This document shows positions 23,681-34,569 of a DNA stretch of 55,142 nt, piece by piece. The stretch comes from Myxococcaceae bacterium. GTDB lineage: Bacteria > Myxococcota > Myxococcia > Myxococcales > Myxococcaceae. A program made the position numbers and the translations under genes. Below the pieces are notes generated by a model. It was not told the origin of the DNA. It did not search any database and worked only from the letters and a program-made list of their open reading frames with translations. The first letter of the stretch is position 1. The number at the start of each line of letters is the position of its first letter. The stretch spans positions 1 to 55,142 of the forward strand of contig JAIBBQ010000022.1 of assembly GCA_019694595.1 (NCBI GenBank), in the 5' to 3' direction.

Positions 23681-25036
23681 TCAGCTCGCCGCGCGGTAGC
23701 GGTCGACCATCACGTAGCCGCGGGCGATGACCGAGAGCGCGAGCGCGCCCACGAAGGCGAGGGCCGCCCAGAAGAAGAAGAGCGGCGCGCCCTTGAACGG
23801 CAGCACGGTGGCGAGCTGGGAGACGCCCAGGTTGGCCACCGCGATGGTCAGGTTCCAGAACGACATCAAGGTGCCCTTCATCGAGGCGGGCGCCTGGCTG
23901 TAGGCGAACTCGAGCCCGGTGGTCGCCACCAGCACTTCCCCCAGCGTCAGCAGCACGTACGGCCCGAGCTGGGCACCGATGTTCACCGTCTCGTGCGCGT
24001 CGAGCCGCGTCTGCACCGCGCCCGCCAGCACCCACGACAGCACCGCGAGGAACATACCGGCCGCCATGCGCTTGGGCGGCTCGTGCGGAATGCCCAGGCG
24101 CTTGAGCCACGGGTAGAGCACGCCGGTGGTGAGGGGAATGAGCAGCATCACCAGCGCCGGGTTGAAGAACTGCATCTGCGACGGCGCGAAGGTGAAGCCG
24201 AGGAAGTGGGGGTCCATCGCCTTGGCCTGCAGTACCCAGGTGCTCGCCTTCTGGTCGAAGAGCGCGAAGAACAGCGGCACCGGCGCGAACACCAGCAGCA
24301 CCTTGAGCACCGCGCGCACCGCTTCCACCCCCGCCGCGCCGTGCTCCCGCTCCGCCGCGCCCCACCCCTGCCCCACCGCCTGGACGAGCACCTTCCAGAA
24401 CGAGCTGCGCTGCGGGCCCGTCGGCGGCACCTGCACGTAGTAGCGCTGGCCCGCCCAGAAGATGACGGTGGCCAGCACCATCAGCACGCCGGGCAGCCCG
24501 AACGCCTCCGCCGGGCCGTAGTAGCGCAGCAGCAGCGGAATGCAGAGCGACGCGAAGAGCGAGCCCAGATTGATGCTCCAGTAGAAGGCGGCGAAGACCT
24601 TGGCCGCCTGGGCCTTCGACGACTCGTCGAACTGGTCGCCCACCATCGCCGAGACGCACGGCTTGATGCCGCCGCTGCCCAGGGAGATGAGGAAGAGCCC
24701 GAAGAAGAACCCGGGCACGCTGCGGTCGAAGAGCGCCAGGCACGCGTGGCCGGCCGAGTAGACGAGCGACAGCCAGAGAATGGTCTTGAACTTCCCCAGG
24801 TACCGGTCGGCGAGCCAGCCGCCCAGCAAGGGGAAGACGTAGACGCCGACCATGAACTCGTGGAAGCGCGCGGTCGCCAAGCTCGCCCGCGCCTCGCCGT
24901 CGGGCACCGCTTCGCGCAGCAGGTAGTCGGCGAGGAACACCGTCAGCACGTTGCGCATGCCGTAGAAGCTGAAGCGCTCGCAGGCCTCGTTCCCGATGAT
25001 GAACGGCACCTGGCGCGGCACGCGGAAGAAGGCCAT
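23681..25036 (-). CDS. POT-family proton-dependent oligopeptide transporter
   Basis: A 451-residue major-facilitator protein of the PTR2/POT family importing di- and tripeptides with protons. The ExxERFxYY-type motif is seen as GNEACERFSFYGMRN on helix 1, and GGWLADRYLGKFKTIL, DQFDESSKAQAAKVFAAFYWSINLGS and AFWNLTIAVANL-like segments are typical. About 12-14 helices are predicted with a loop of about 40 residues between helices 6 and 7. It is distinct from the larger POT at 45566-47614. It starts at ATG 25036 and its 3' end converges with the small secreted peptide gene. Confidence 0.93.
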   Translation of the reverse strand: MAFFRVPRQVPFIIGNEACERFSFYGMRNVLTVFLADYLLREAVPDGEARASLATARFHEFMVGVYVFPLLGGWLADRYLGKFKTILWLSLVYSAGHACLALFDRSVPGFFFGLFLISLGSGGIKPCVSAMVGDQFDESSKAQAAKVFAAFYWSINLGSLFASLCIPLLLRYYGPAEAFGLPGVLMVLATVIFWAGQRYYVQVPPTGPQRSSFWKVLVQAVGQGWGAAEREHGAAGVEAVRAVLKVLLVFAPVPLFFALFDQKASTWVLQAKAMDPHFLGFTFAPSQMQFFNPALVMLLIPLTTGVLYPWLKRLGIPHEPPKRMAAGMFLAVLSWVLAGAVQTRLDAHETVNIGAQLGPYVLLTLGEVLVATTGLEFAYSQAPASMKGTLMSFWNLTIAVANLGVSQLATVLPFKGAPLFFFWAALAFVGALALSVIARGYVMVDRYRAAS

Positions 25037-25060
25037 CGAGGCCCTCTACCTCACAACGGG

Positions 25061-25528
25061 CTACGCGGGAGGCAGTCCCTGCGCGGGGATCATCGCCGCG
25101 TGCAGCACGTGGCGGACCTCCGGGCTCGAGAGCAGGAAGTCGAGCGAGCGCAGCGCGTCGATGGCGGTGAAGATGCCGCACACCTTTCCGTTCTCCATCA
25201 CCACCGCCGACCCGTAGCGGTGCCGCGCCATCTGACTCGCCACCTCGGCCAGCGGGGTGCCGCGCTCCACCGCGTAGACCTCGGAGGTCATCGCGTCGTC
25301 GACCTGCACCTCGTCGAGGCTCACCGAGGGCAGCGTCTCGACGATCGCCAGGTCGCGCTCGCTGATGAGCCCCACCAGTCGGCCGCCTTCCAGCACGGGC
25401 AGGTGGCGAATGCGGAACTTGCCCATGAGCGCATGGGCCTCGCGCAAGGGCCGATCGGAGCCGATGGTGTGCACCGCGGGAGTCATGAAGTGGTCGATGG
25501 AGTCGTCGCGCATGATGACCATCGACAT
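25061..25528 (-). CDS. Two-CBS-domain protein
   Basis: A 155-residue cytosolic protein consisting of two CBS domains (about residues 12-70 and 77-138). Landmarks are DHFMTPAVHTIGSDRPLREAH, RHLPVLEGGRLVGLISERDL, DDAMTSEVYAVERGTPLAEVA and SAVVMENGKVCGIFTAIDAL. CBS pairs usually bind adenine nucleotides and regulate a partner, but no partner is fused here. It is 25 bases upstream of the POT gene on the same strand, so the two may be co-transcribed. An ATG two codons later is also possible as start. Confidence 0.9.
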   Translation of the reverse strand: MSMVIMRDDSIDHFMTPAVHTIGSDRPLREAHALMGKFRIRHLPVLEGGRLVGLISERDLAIVETLPSVSLDEVQVDDAMTSEVYAVERGTPLAEVASQMARHRYGSAVVMENGKVCGIFTAIDALRSLDFLLSSPEVRHVLHAAMIPAQGLPPA

Positions 25529-25679
25529 TGCATCGCATGGACCAGCCACCGGGCCGCGGGGGCCGGAACTCGGCGCCGCGCAGGGTCTGCGCGCCCTCCC
25601 GGGCCCTCCGCAAGGGCTGCGGCGCGCGCCGCCACCGTCCCCCGCCGGGCCTGGCGACGCCCTTGCAGTTCACCGCTTC

Positions 25680-26153
25680 ATGCTCAAGCGACTGCTCCTG
25701 GCCTTCGACGGTTCCCCCTCTTCCCGCCGCGCCGCCCGCTTCGCGCTGAGCCTGGCCGCCCAGACGCAGGCGGAGGTCACGGTGCTCACGGTGCTCCCCC
25801 AGCCGGAGGTGCTGCCGCTCGGTCCCCTGTCGGGCTACGTGCCACTGGGCCCGCCCATCTCGGAGGTGGCCCGCGGGCAGGTGATGGAGCACCTCAAGGC
25901 GCTCACCTCGGAGTTCCCCCAGGTGAAGGCGACCCACCAGGTCGAGGTCGGCCCGGTGGCGGACACCATTCTCGCGGCGGTGAACCACCTGGGGCCCGAC
26001 CTGCTGGTGGTCGGCTCGCGCGGCCTGGGCGCTGGCGGGCGCTTCCTGCTCGGCTCGGTGAGCGACAAGCTGGTGCGCACCTCGACGTGCCCGGTGACGG
26101 TGTGGCACGCCCCGCCGCCGAGCGACGCGCCCGAGGAACGAACCGGCCGCTGA
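25680..26153 (+). CDS. Universal stress protein (UspA family)
   Basis: A 157-residue protein of the Usp fold: MLKRLLLAFDGSPSSRRAARF at the N-terminus, a variable loop, and the ATP-binding motif GSRGLGAGGRFLLGSVSDKLV (G-2x-G-9x-GS type) at about residues 116-136. It should bind ATP and support stress survival. The start is ATG at 25680, 150 bases from the divergent CBS-domain gene, a common pairing in bacteria. A short polar tail (PPPSDAPEERTGR) ends the protein. Confidence 0.92.
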   Translation: MLKRLLLAFDGSPSSRRAARFALSLAAQTQAEVTVLTVLPQPEVLPLGPLSGYVPLGPPISEVARGQVMEHLKALTSEFPQVKATHQVEVGPVADTILAAVNHLGPDLLVVGSRGLGAGGRFLLGSVSDKLVRTSTCPVTVWHAPPPSDAPEERTGR

Positions 26154-26201
26154 CGGACCGCAGCAGGCCCGGAGGTGCGCAACCGCCGGGAAACCGCCCC
26201 C

Positions 26202-26672
26202 TCACTCCGAGGCGGGGTGGTCCTGCAGGAAGGCGGAGTGGCAGGCCACGCAGGTCTCGGTCAGGCGGCCGAAGCTCTGCGCCAGCGCCTGGTCGTCGCC
26301 CTTGGCCGCCGCCTGGGACACCGCCTGCGCGCGGGAGCGCAGCTCGTCCTGGAGCACGAAGAACTTCTCCGGGAGCAGGCGGTTGAGCGTGTCCTCGTCA
26401 CCCGGGAGCGGGCGGGTGAGGCGCGGCTCGGCGGCGAGCTTCGCGGCGATGAACCGCGCATCGTCGCGCTGCAGCAGCGTCACGCTGAGCAGGAGGTCGG
26501 GGAGGTCCTCCGCGTGGTGGTGCATGCGGCGGCGCAGCAGGTCCCTCGCCATCTTGGGGAACGACGCCCGCGCCGACAGCGTGCCCGGCTCCTTCTTGGG
26601 CCGGGGCGAGTCCGGGGTGCCGCCGTCGACGTTGGTCAAGAGCCAGCAGGTCAGCAGGAGCGCAGTTCGCAT
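26202..26672 (-). CDS. Periplasmic c-type cytochrome (c'/c556-like)
   Basis: A 156-residue protein with a signal peptide (MRTALLLTCWLLTNVDGG) and a single heme-binding CVACH motif near the C-terminus (about residues 143-147), preceded by helices (EDTLNRLLPEKFFVLQDELRS). The placement of CxxCH at the C-terminus with four helices upstream matches the c556/c' class. Such proteins carry electrons or bind small gases. The start ATG was chosen at the signal peptide. It is transcribed away from the coiled-coil gene. Confidence 0.8.
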   Translation of the reverse strand: MRTALLLTCWLLTNVDGGTPDSPRPKKEPGTLSARASFPKMARDLLRRRMHHHAEDLPDLLLSVTLLQRDDARFIAAKLAAEPRLTRPLPGDEDTLNRLLPEKFFVLQDELRSRAQAVSQAAAKGDDQALAQSFGRLTETCVACHSAFLQDHPASE

Positions 26673-26862
26673 GCACGCACCAGTTGCACGGCACGTGCCC
26701 GACCGCGCGCCGGGTGCGCCGGTCCCGCTTCCGCACCGCTTGCACCCGCACTCCGTCGCCGACGCACCCGCTGCGGCCCTTTTCGTTCCAAGCCCCCGGG
26801 CCCTGGCAGCGGCCCGTCGCTTGCTCAGGGGAAGGTCGGACACCCAAGCCCGGGAGGGCACC

Positions 26863-27144
26863 ATGAAGGCCACCGTCGAATCCGCGCAGCAGCTGAAGCA
26901 GAACCTGGAACAGAGCCTCGCCCTGCTGCGCACCCTGCGCGACGAGCTCCGCGTCGAGGTGCACCTCGCCGGCATGGAAGCGAAGACCCGCTGGGAAGGC
27001 CTCGAGCGGCGCTTCACCAAGGCGGAAGCCATGGCCGCCAACGTCTCCAACGCCTCGCACACCATCGTGGACGAGGCCGTCACCGCGTTCCGCGCCTTCC
27101 GCGAGTGGCTCGCCGACCAGAAGAAGGCGGCGCGGCCGAACTGA
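26863..27144 (+). CDS. Coiled-coil protein of unknown function
   Basis: A 93-residue helical protein rich in Lys, Glu, Ala and Leu, beginning MKATVESAQQLKQNLEQSLALL. GGGAGGGCA-type ribosome site precedes the ATG. It has no membrane segment or Cys, and heptad-like leucines suggest a coiled coil; it resembles small helical DUF proteins often seen in myxobacteria. It precedes the lipoprotein gene by 83 bases on the same strand. Confidence 0.75.
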   Translation: MKATVESAQQLKQNLEQSLALLRTLRDELRVEVHLAGMEAKTRWEGLERRFTKAEAMAANVSNASHTIVDEAVTAFRAFREWLADQKKAARPN

Positions 27145-27227
27145 AGTTCCGTTCGTCACCTCGAGGGTGCGGCGGCGGCCTCGCCCCCGCGCCGAGGCGA
27201 CCGCGCCGTGGTACGAGCGGGCTCGCG

Positions 27228-27914
27228 ATGCGCTCGATGCTTCCGTTCCTGTTGGTACTCGCCGCGTGTGGACCGAGCCCGGTCCAGCCGGTCACCGGTG
27301 ACGATCTCGCCGAGGCGGCGACCGCCGCGGCGTGGTCCGTCAGCTCGGCGAGCGACGCGGTGCCGCTCGACAAGGCGGCGCCCTGCGCGGCCACCTTCGG
27401 CAGCGCGCTCACCAACGCCTTCGGCCGCTTCGACGGCGTCATCACCGCGGTGGTGACGCCCGCCGACGCGCAGTGCCCGATGCCGAACGGCGACCACCTC
27501 GTGGTCCAGGCGCGAATGAACGGCGCCATCTACCGCATGGTGGTGAACGTGCAGTCTTCGGGTCCCGACCCGCAGGTCCGGGTCTCGACCATCACCCACG
27601 CGCTCACCGGCGGCGCCTTCAGCGAGGGCTGGCACGAGAACGCCTCGCTCGACTACCCGGCCGACCTCGGCGTGCACGCCAACCAGAACGGCTTCGCGCC
27701 CCGGACGATGGCCGACCTGGTGCCGGCCCTGCGCGACGCCTTGCGCCTGGGGGCGAAGATCTCGGTGTTCGCCACCAGCTCCGGCGGCAGCTACGCGCAC
27801 AGCGCCCACCTGGTGCACCGCACCGGGAACCACACCGACGGCGCCCTGGTCATCGACCCCGCGGGCGCGTCACCGTCGTGGTGGTTGTTCCACTTCCCCG
27901 ACCAGAGCTTCTGA
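27228..27914 (+). CDS. Lipoprotein of unknown function
   Basis: A 228-residue lipoprotein with signal peptide and lipobox LAAC (MRSMLPFLLVLAACG). The mature part begins with a short linker and has two further Cys (in KAAPCAATF and DAQCPMPNG) that could form a disulfide, plus a beta-rich pattern (HLVVQARMNGAIYRMVVNV, AKISVFATSSGGSYAHSAH). No family is recognised. The 3' end converges with the DUF2378 gene, two bases apart. Confidence 0.78.
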   Translation: MRSMLPFLLVLAACGPSPVQPVTGDDLAEAATAAAWSVSSASDAVPLDKAAPCAATFGSALTNAFGRFDGVITAVVTPADAQCPMPNGDHLVVQARMNGAIYRMVVNVQSSGPDPQVRVSTITHALTGGAFSEGWHENASLDYPADLGVHANQNGFAPRTMADLVPALRDALRLGAKISVFATSSGGSYAHSAHLVHRTGNHTDGALVIDPAGASPSWWLFHFPDQSF

Positions 27915-27916
27915 CC

Positions 27917-28464
27917 TCACGGGGTCCAGCGGACCTCGAAGTCGGTGCCCTTCTCGTCGAAGCGGGCGATCTTCACCTCGAGGCCCTTGGCGCCCGTCAC
28001 CATCAGGCCTCGCTGCAACAGCCCCTGCGTCACCGGGCGGTAATCGTCGGTCTCGTTGAGCCAGAGCGTGTAGTGGCCGGGGCCGTGCTCGGTGAGCGTC
28101 GACTCCGAGTAGCTGTTGCCGGTGCGGAAGTTCTGCTTCATGCGCGCCAGCGTGCGCTTGGGGCCCATGATCTTCACCAGCCCGAGCAGCGCCTTGCCCA
28201 CCATGGTCGAGAAGTAGCCGTCGATGAGCTGCTCCCCGATGGTGAAGAGCGCCTGCGTCTTGGGCACGCCTGGGAAGAGTTCCTGCGTCGCAGCGTCGAG
28301 GAAGGTGCACCACTCCGCGTAGGTGTACGCGGGGCGGAGCTTCCCATCGAGGTCGAGCCCCAGCGCCTTGAGCCTCGCCTTCAGCGCGGGGTGCTGGTCG
28401 GCCTTGAGGCCGCGCACGAAGAGCCCTTCGGCGGTGTGCGAGAAGACGAGGCGCTGGTCGTCCA

Positions 28465-28465
<1 letters not shown>
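27917..28465 (-). CDS. DUF2378 (TIGR02265) family protein
   Basis: A 182-residue cytosolic protein of the paralogous family TIGR02265/DUF2378, expanded in Myxococcales. Typical segments are GLFVRGLK at the N-terminus, the helix region TIGEQLIDGYFSTMVGKALLGLVKIMG and the RTGNSYSESTLTE motif. No biochemical role is known. Its ATG overlaps the uvrA stop (TGATG at 28463-28467), so it is translationally tied to uvrA. Confidence 0.92.
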
Positions 28466-31317
<2,852 letters not shown>

Positions 31318-31394
31318 GGCGGCGAGCGATCTAGCGCCGAGCCGCCCCGCTTGCACGCCGAGACTGAACGGATGCTCAGGCCGCCGGCCGCCGC

Positions 31395-31439
31395 TTGACG
31401 TCTGCGCCAATTTGGCGATACAACTCGTATCACCAATAT
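31395..31439 (+). promoter_or_regulatory. Probable promoter and TetR operator of the phosphotransferase operon
   Basis: A candidate -35 (TTGACG, 31395-31400) and a -10-like GATACA (31417-31422) flank a nearly perfect inverted repeat, GGCGATAC / GTATCACC (31414-31421 and 31427-31434), separated by five bases. Binding of the TetR protein here would cover the -10 region. A 16-bp direct repeat, CTCGTATCACCAATAT at 31424-31439 and CTCGTCTCACCAATAC at 31444-31459 (14 of 16 identical, 20 bases apart), overlaps the operator and the first codons. Confidence 0.55.
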
Positions 31440-32096
31440 ATGGCTCGTCTCACCAATACCCAGAAGCGAAGAGGGACCCGGGGCTACGAGAGCGCGCTGC
31501 GCACCGAGCAGATGCAGCGGGTGCGTGAGCGGCTCCTCGACGCCGCGGTGCGGCTGCTGTCGGAAGGCCCCAGCGAGGATCTGAGCCTGCGCGCGGTGGC
31601 CGAGCGGGCCCAGGTGTCGGTGCCCACCGCGTACCGCTACTTCCCGTCGATGGAACCCCTGGTCGACGCCCTGTTCGAGCACATCAACGCTCGGCTGGGG
31701 TTCATCAAGTTCCCCGAGAACTTCGACGAGGCGCTGGCGCTCGTGCCGGTGCTGTACCGCGGCTTCGAGGCCAACGACGCGCTCGTCCGCGCGTACGTGC
31801 GCACACCGGTCGGTCAGAAGGTCCGTCGCCGGCACCAGACCGAGCGGTACGCGCTGATGCGGCGGTGCATCGACCTCAGCTACCCCCAGCTCGCCGAGGA
31901 GGCGCGCCAGCGGTTGAGCGCGCTGATGCAGTCGATGATGTCCGGCCAGACGTGGCTCGTCTTCAGCGAGAGCTGGGGACTCGATGCCAGCGGCGCGGCG
32001 GCGACGGCGCTCTTCGCGCTGCGCGCCTTTCGCGACGCGCTGGCGAAGAACACCCACGCACTCGACCCCACCCCGTTTCACCGAGGAGACGCCTGA
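31440..32096 (+). CDS. TetR-family transcriptional regulator
   Basis: A 218-residue regulator starting MARLTNTQKRRGTRGYESALR. The N-terminal helix-turn-helix is clear: ERLLDAAVRLLSEGPSEDLSLRAVAERAQVSVPTAYRYFPSMEPLVDALF. The C-terminal helical domain (about residues 85-210) should bind an unknown ligand and allow dimerisation. The preceding palindrome suggests autoregulation and control of the three genes that follow. The stop overlaps the next ATG (TGATG at 32094-32098). Confidence 0.93.
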   Translation: MARLTNTQKRRGTRGYESALRTEQMQRVRERLLDAAVRLLSEGPSEDLSLRAVAERAQVSVPTAYRYFPSMEPLVDALFEHINARLGFIKFPENFDEALALVPVLYRGFEANDALVRAYVRTPVGQKVRRRHQTERYALMRRCIDLSYPQLAEEARQRLSALMQSMMSGQTWLVFSESWGLDASGAAATALFALRAFRDALAKNTHALDPTPFHRGDA

Positions 32097-33772
32097 TGCC
32101 CACCCTGCCGCTCACCCCGCCCGGCAAGGGCGCCTGGCTGCTCGACACCGCCCACTTCTCGCAGCCGGTGCCCGCGCTCCACGCCGAGATCCTCCGGCGG
32201 CAGTTCACCCGTGGCTTCGGTGAAGGGACCAAGCTGCACGGGCTCTTCCTCGACACGCTCGACTACCGGCCCGTCGACGGCTTCCTCTATTTCCAGCCGC
32301 GCGGCGTCGGGGCGCCCGAAGGCGCCGGCCGGCCGCCGAAGGCCGTCTTCTGGCTCCTCTCCCGCCTGCTGCCGGCGATGCGGGAACGCACGGCGCTCTC
32401 GCGCACGCTCTCGGCGCGCCGGCCATGGGCGGCCGATGCCCGCGACTGGGAAACCACCGTGAAGCCCGCACGCATCGCGCGCTGCCTCGCGCTCCAGCGC
32501 ACCTCGCTCGCGGCGCTCGACGCCGACGCCCTGCGCGCCCACGTCGACGCCTGCGTGGAGAACCTGGAAGAGGCCGTGTTCCTGCACGGCCGCTACACCA
32601 TCTCGGCGTTCTACCCCGCGGGCGCGCTCATCTCGTACGGCGCGGAGTGGACCGGGCTGTCGCCTGGCGTGCTGCAGCAGCTGCTGCGGGGCTCGTCGCC
32701 CATCTCCGCCGGCAGCAGCGCCGAGCGCCGTGCGGTGGCGGCCGCGCTCCGTGAAGACCCGGTGCAGCGCGCGCGTGTGCTCGACCCGGCCTCGAACGCC
32801 GCCGACGTCATCGCCGCGCTGCAGGCCGGCGAGACTGCGGTCGCCCGTGCGACCCGGGCCTGGCTGGAACAGGTCGGCCACCGCGTGGTGTCGGGCTACG
32901 ACCTCGGCGCGCCCATCGCCCTCGAGGAGCCCCGCTTCCTCGTCGCGCAGCTGCGCGCCGCGCTCGAGGAGCGCCCGGTCGCCCCGGAACACGATCGCCT
33001 GGCTGCCTTGCGGGCGCAGGTGCCGGCCGAGCACCGCGCGACCTGGGACGCCCTGCTCGACGACGCGCGTCTGGTCAGCCCCCTGCGCGACGAGCGGATC
33101 CACTTCAACGATGCGTGGGCCTCGGGCCTGATGCGTCGGGCGCTGCTCCACACCGGCGAGCGCCTGGCCGGCCGTGGCGTGGTGCGCGAGCCGCAGCATC
33201 TGCTCGAGATCACCCGCGGCGAGCTGAGCGAGGTGCTGTCGGGGGGACAGGGCCCTGGCGCGGCGGCCCTCGCCGACCGGAGCAGCGAGCGCCGTGGCCG
33301 CACCATCAGCGCGGCGCCGCCCACCCTGGGTGGGACGCCCGACGACCCGCCGCCGCCCGAGTGGCTCCCCGCGGTGGCTCGCCACGGGCAGCGCATCACG
33401 CTCGCCTGCATCGGCGCCCTCTTCCAGGAGCCGGCCATCGCGCCCGAAGCCGCGATGGTGAAGGGGCTCGGCGTCAGCGCCGGCGTGGTGGAAGGTCCGG
33501 TGCGCGTGGTGTTCGGGCCCGGAGACTTCGAGCGGCTGCGCCCTGGCGACGTGCTGGTCACGCCCACCACGTCGCCGACCTACAACCAGGTGCTGCCGAT
33601 GCTCTCGGCCATCGTCACCGACCGCGGCGGCGCGCTGTCCCACGCGGCAATCGTCACCCGCGAGTTCGGCATCCCCGGCGTGGTGGGCTGCCGCGACGCC
33701 ACTGCCCGGCTGTCCGACGGCATGCGGGTGCGCGTCGACGGCGAGCGCGGCGAGATCCGGCCGCTCGCGTGA
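32096..33772 (+). CDS. PEP-utilising mobile (phosphohistidine) domain protein, Rph-like half
   Basis: A 558-residue protein. The first 450 residues are helical and unrecognised, with a distant likeness to the substrate-binding region of rifampin phosphotransferases; the C-terminal 100 residues are the swivelling phosphohistidine domain, with LGVSAGVVEGPVRVV, RPGDVLVTPTTSPTYNQVLP and the active-site TDRGGALSHAAIVTRE (His516). In Rph-type enzymes this His carries phosphate from ATP to a small molecule. The ATP-binding domain, normally at the N-terminus of the same chain, is encoded separately by the next gene. Between the two regions lies a Pro-rich linker (DDPPPPEWLPA). The GAGGAGA ribosome site precedes the ATG. 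Confidence 0.85.
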   Translation: MPTLPLTPPGKGAWLLDTAHFSQPVPALHAEILRRQFTRGFGEGTKLHGLFLDTLDYRPVDGFLYFQPRGVGAPEGAGRPPKAVFWLLSRLLPAMRERTALSRTLSARRPWAADARDWETTVKPARIARCLALQRTSLAALDADALRAHVDACVENLEEAVFLHGRYTISAFYPAGALISYGAEWTGLSPGVLQQLLRGSSPISAGSSAERRAVAAALREDPVQRARVLDPASNAADVIAALQAGETAVARATRAWLEQVGHRVVSGYDLGAPIALEEPRFLVAQLRAALEERPVAPEHDRLAALRAQVPAEHRATWDALLDDARLVSPLRDERIHFNDAWASGLMRRALLHTGERLAGRGVVREPQHLLEITRGELSEVLSGGQGPGAAALADRSSERRGRTISAAPPTLGGTPDDPPPPEWLPAVARHGQRITLACIGALFQEPAIAPEAAMVKGLGVSAGVVEGPVRVVFGPGDFERLRPGDVLVTPTTSPTYNQVLPMLSAIVTDRGGALSHAAIVTREFGIPGVVGCRDATARLSDGMRVRVDGERGEIRPLA

Positions 33773-34569
33773 GCCCGGTCCCCCTGAGCGAGGCGCATGC
33801 CCCCGGGCGCTTCGGGGGCAAGGCCGCGGCGCTGGCCAAGGCCCTCGGCCACGGGCTGCCCGTTCCACGGGGGCTGGCGCTCGACGTCGAGGCGGTGCGT
33901 GCGCTGGCCTGCGAGCCAGGAGGCGGGCTCGACCTGGTGCCGCTGCTCGAGGAGACCTTCGGGCGCGCCGCGGTGCTCGCGGTGCGCAGCGCGGCGGTCG
34001 GCGAAGACGGCGTCCGCGCGAGCTTCGCCGGGCAGCTGCTCAGCAAGCTCGGCTGCCGCATCTCGGAGGTCGCCGCCGCGGTGGCCGCGGTGCACGCATC
34101 GGCCGACGGCGCCGCGGCCTACGCCCGCCGCCGCGGCGAGCAGGTGCGCGGCGTGGTGGCGGTGGTGCAGCCGGTGGTCGCGGCCCGCGCCGCGGGCGTG
34201 CTCTTCACCAGGGACCCGGTGTCGGGCGCCCCCGGGGTGCTCGTCGAGGCCGCGCAGGGCCTCGGACCGGTGGTGGTCGACGGCAGCGTCATCCCCGACC
34301 GCTGGCGGCTGTCCGCCTCGGGAACGGTGCTGCACCACGAACCCGGTCTCAAGGACCTGCGCCTCGAGCTGCGCGGCGGCGGCGTCGAGGAGCTCCGCGG
34401 CCCGGCAGACCCACGGCCGGCCCTCACCGGGGACGACCTCGGCCGGCTCGCCGACCTCGCGGCCCGCTGCCAGGCGGTCTTCGGCGAGGCCATCGATCTC
34501 GAGTTCGCCTTCGACGACTCCACGCTGTGGCTGCTGCAGGCCCGGCCCATCACCACGGTGCCCACGTGA
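33769..34569 (+). CDS. PEP/pyruvate-binding (ATP-grasp) domain protein, Rph-like half
   Basis: A 266-residue protein equal to the N-terminal nucleotide-binding part of PEP synthase, pyruvate phosphate dikinase and rifampin phosphotransferase. Marks are GRFGGKAAALAKAL, VRSAAVGEDGVRASFAGQ and the C-terminal IDLEFAFDDSTLWLLQARPITT, which binds ATP and receives the swinging His domain. GTG start overlaps the stop of the previous gene (GTGA at 33769-33772). Together the two genes supply one complete, split and order-swapped phosphotransferase, lacking the PEP/pyruvate barrel. Confidence 0.88.
   Translation: MSPVPLSEAHAPGRFGGKAAALAKALGHGLPVPRGLALDVEAVRALACEPGGGLDLVPLLEETFGRAAVLAVRSAAVGEDGVRASFAGQLLSKLGCRISEVAAAVAAVHASADGAAAYARRRGEQVRGVVAVVQPVVAARAAGVLFTRDPVSGAPGVLVEAAQGLGPVVVDGSVIPDRWRLSASGTVLHHEPGLKDLRLELRGGGVEELRGPADPRPALTGDDLGRLADLAARCQAVFGEAIDLEFAFDDSTLWLLQARPITTVPT

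Noticed and set aside
26790-26830. Sigma54 promoter before the coiled-coil gene (TGGCAG ... TTGC)
   Set aside because: The GG and GC pairs are 18 bases apart, not the required 12-base register, so it does not fit the -24/-12 consensus.
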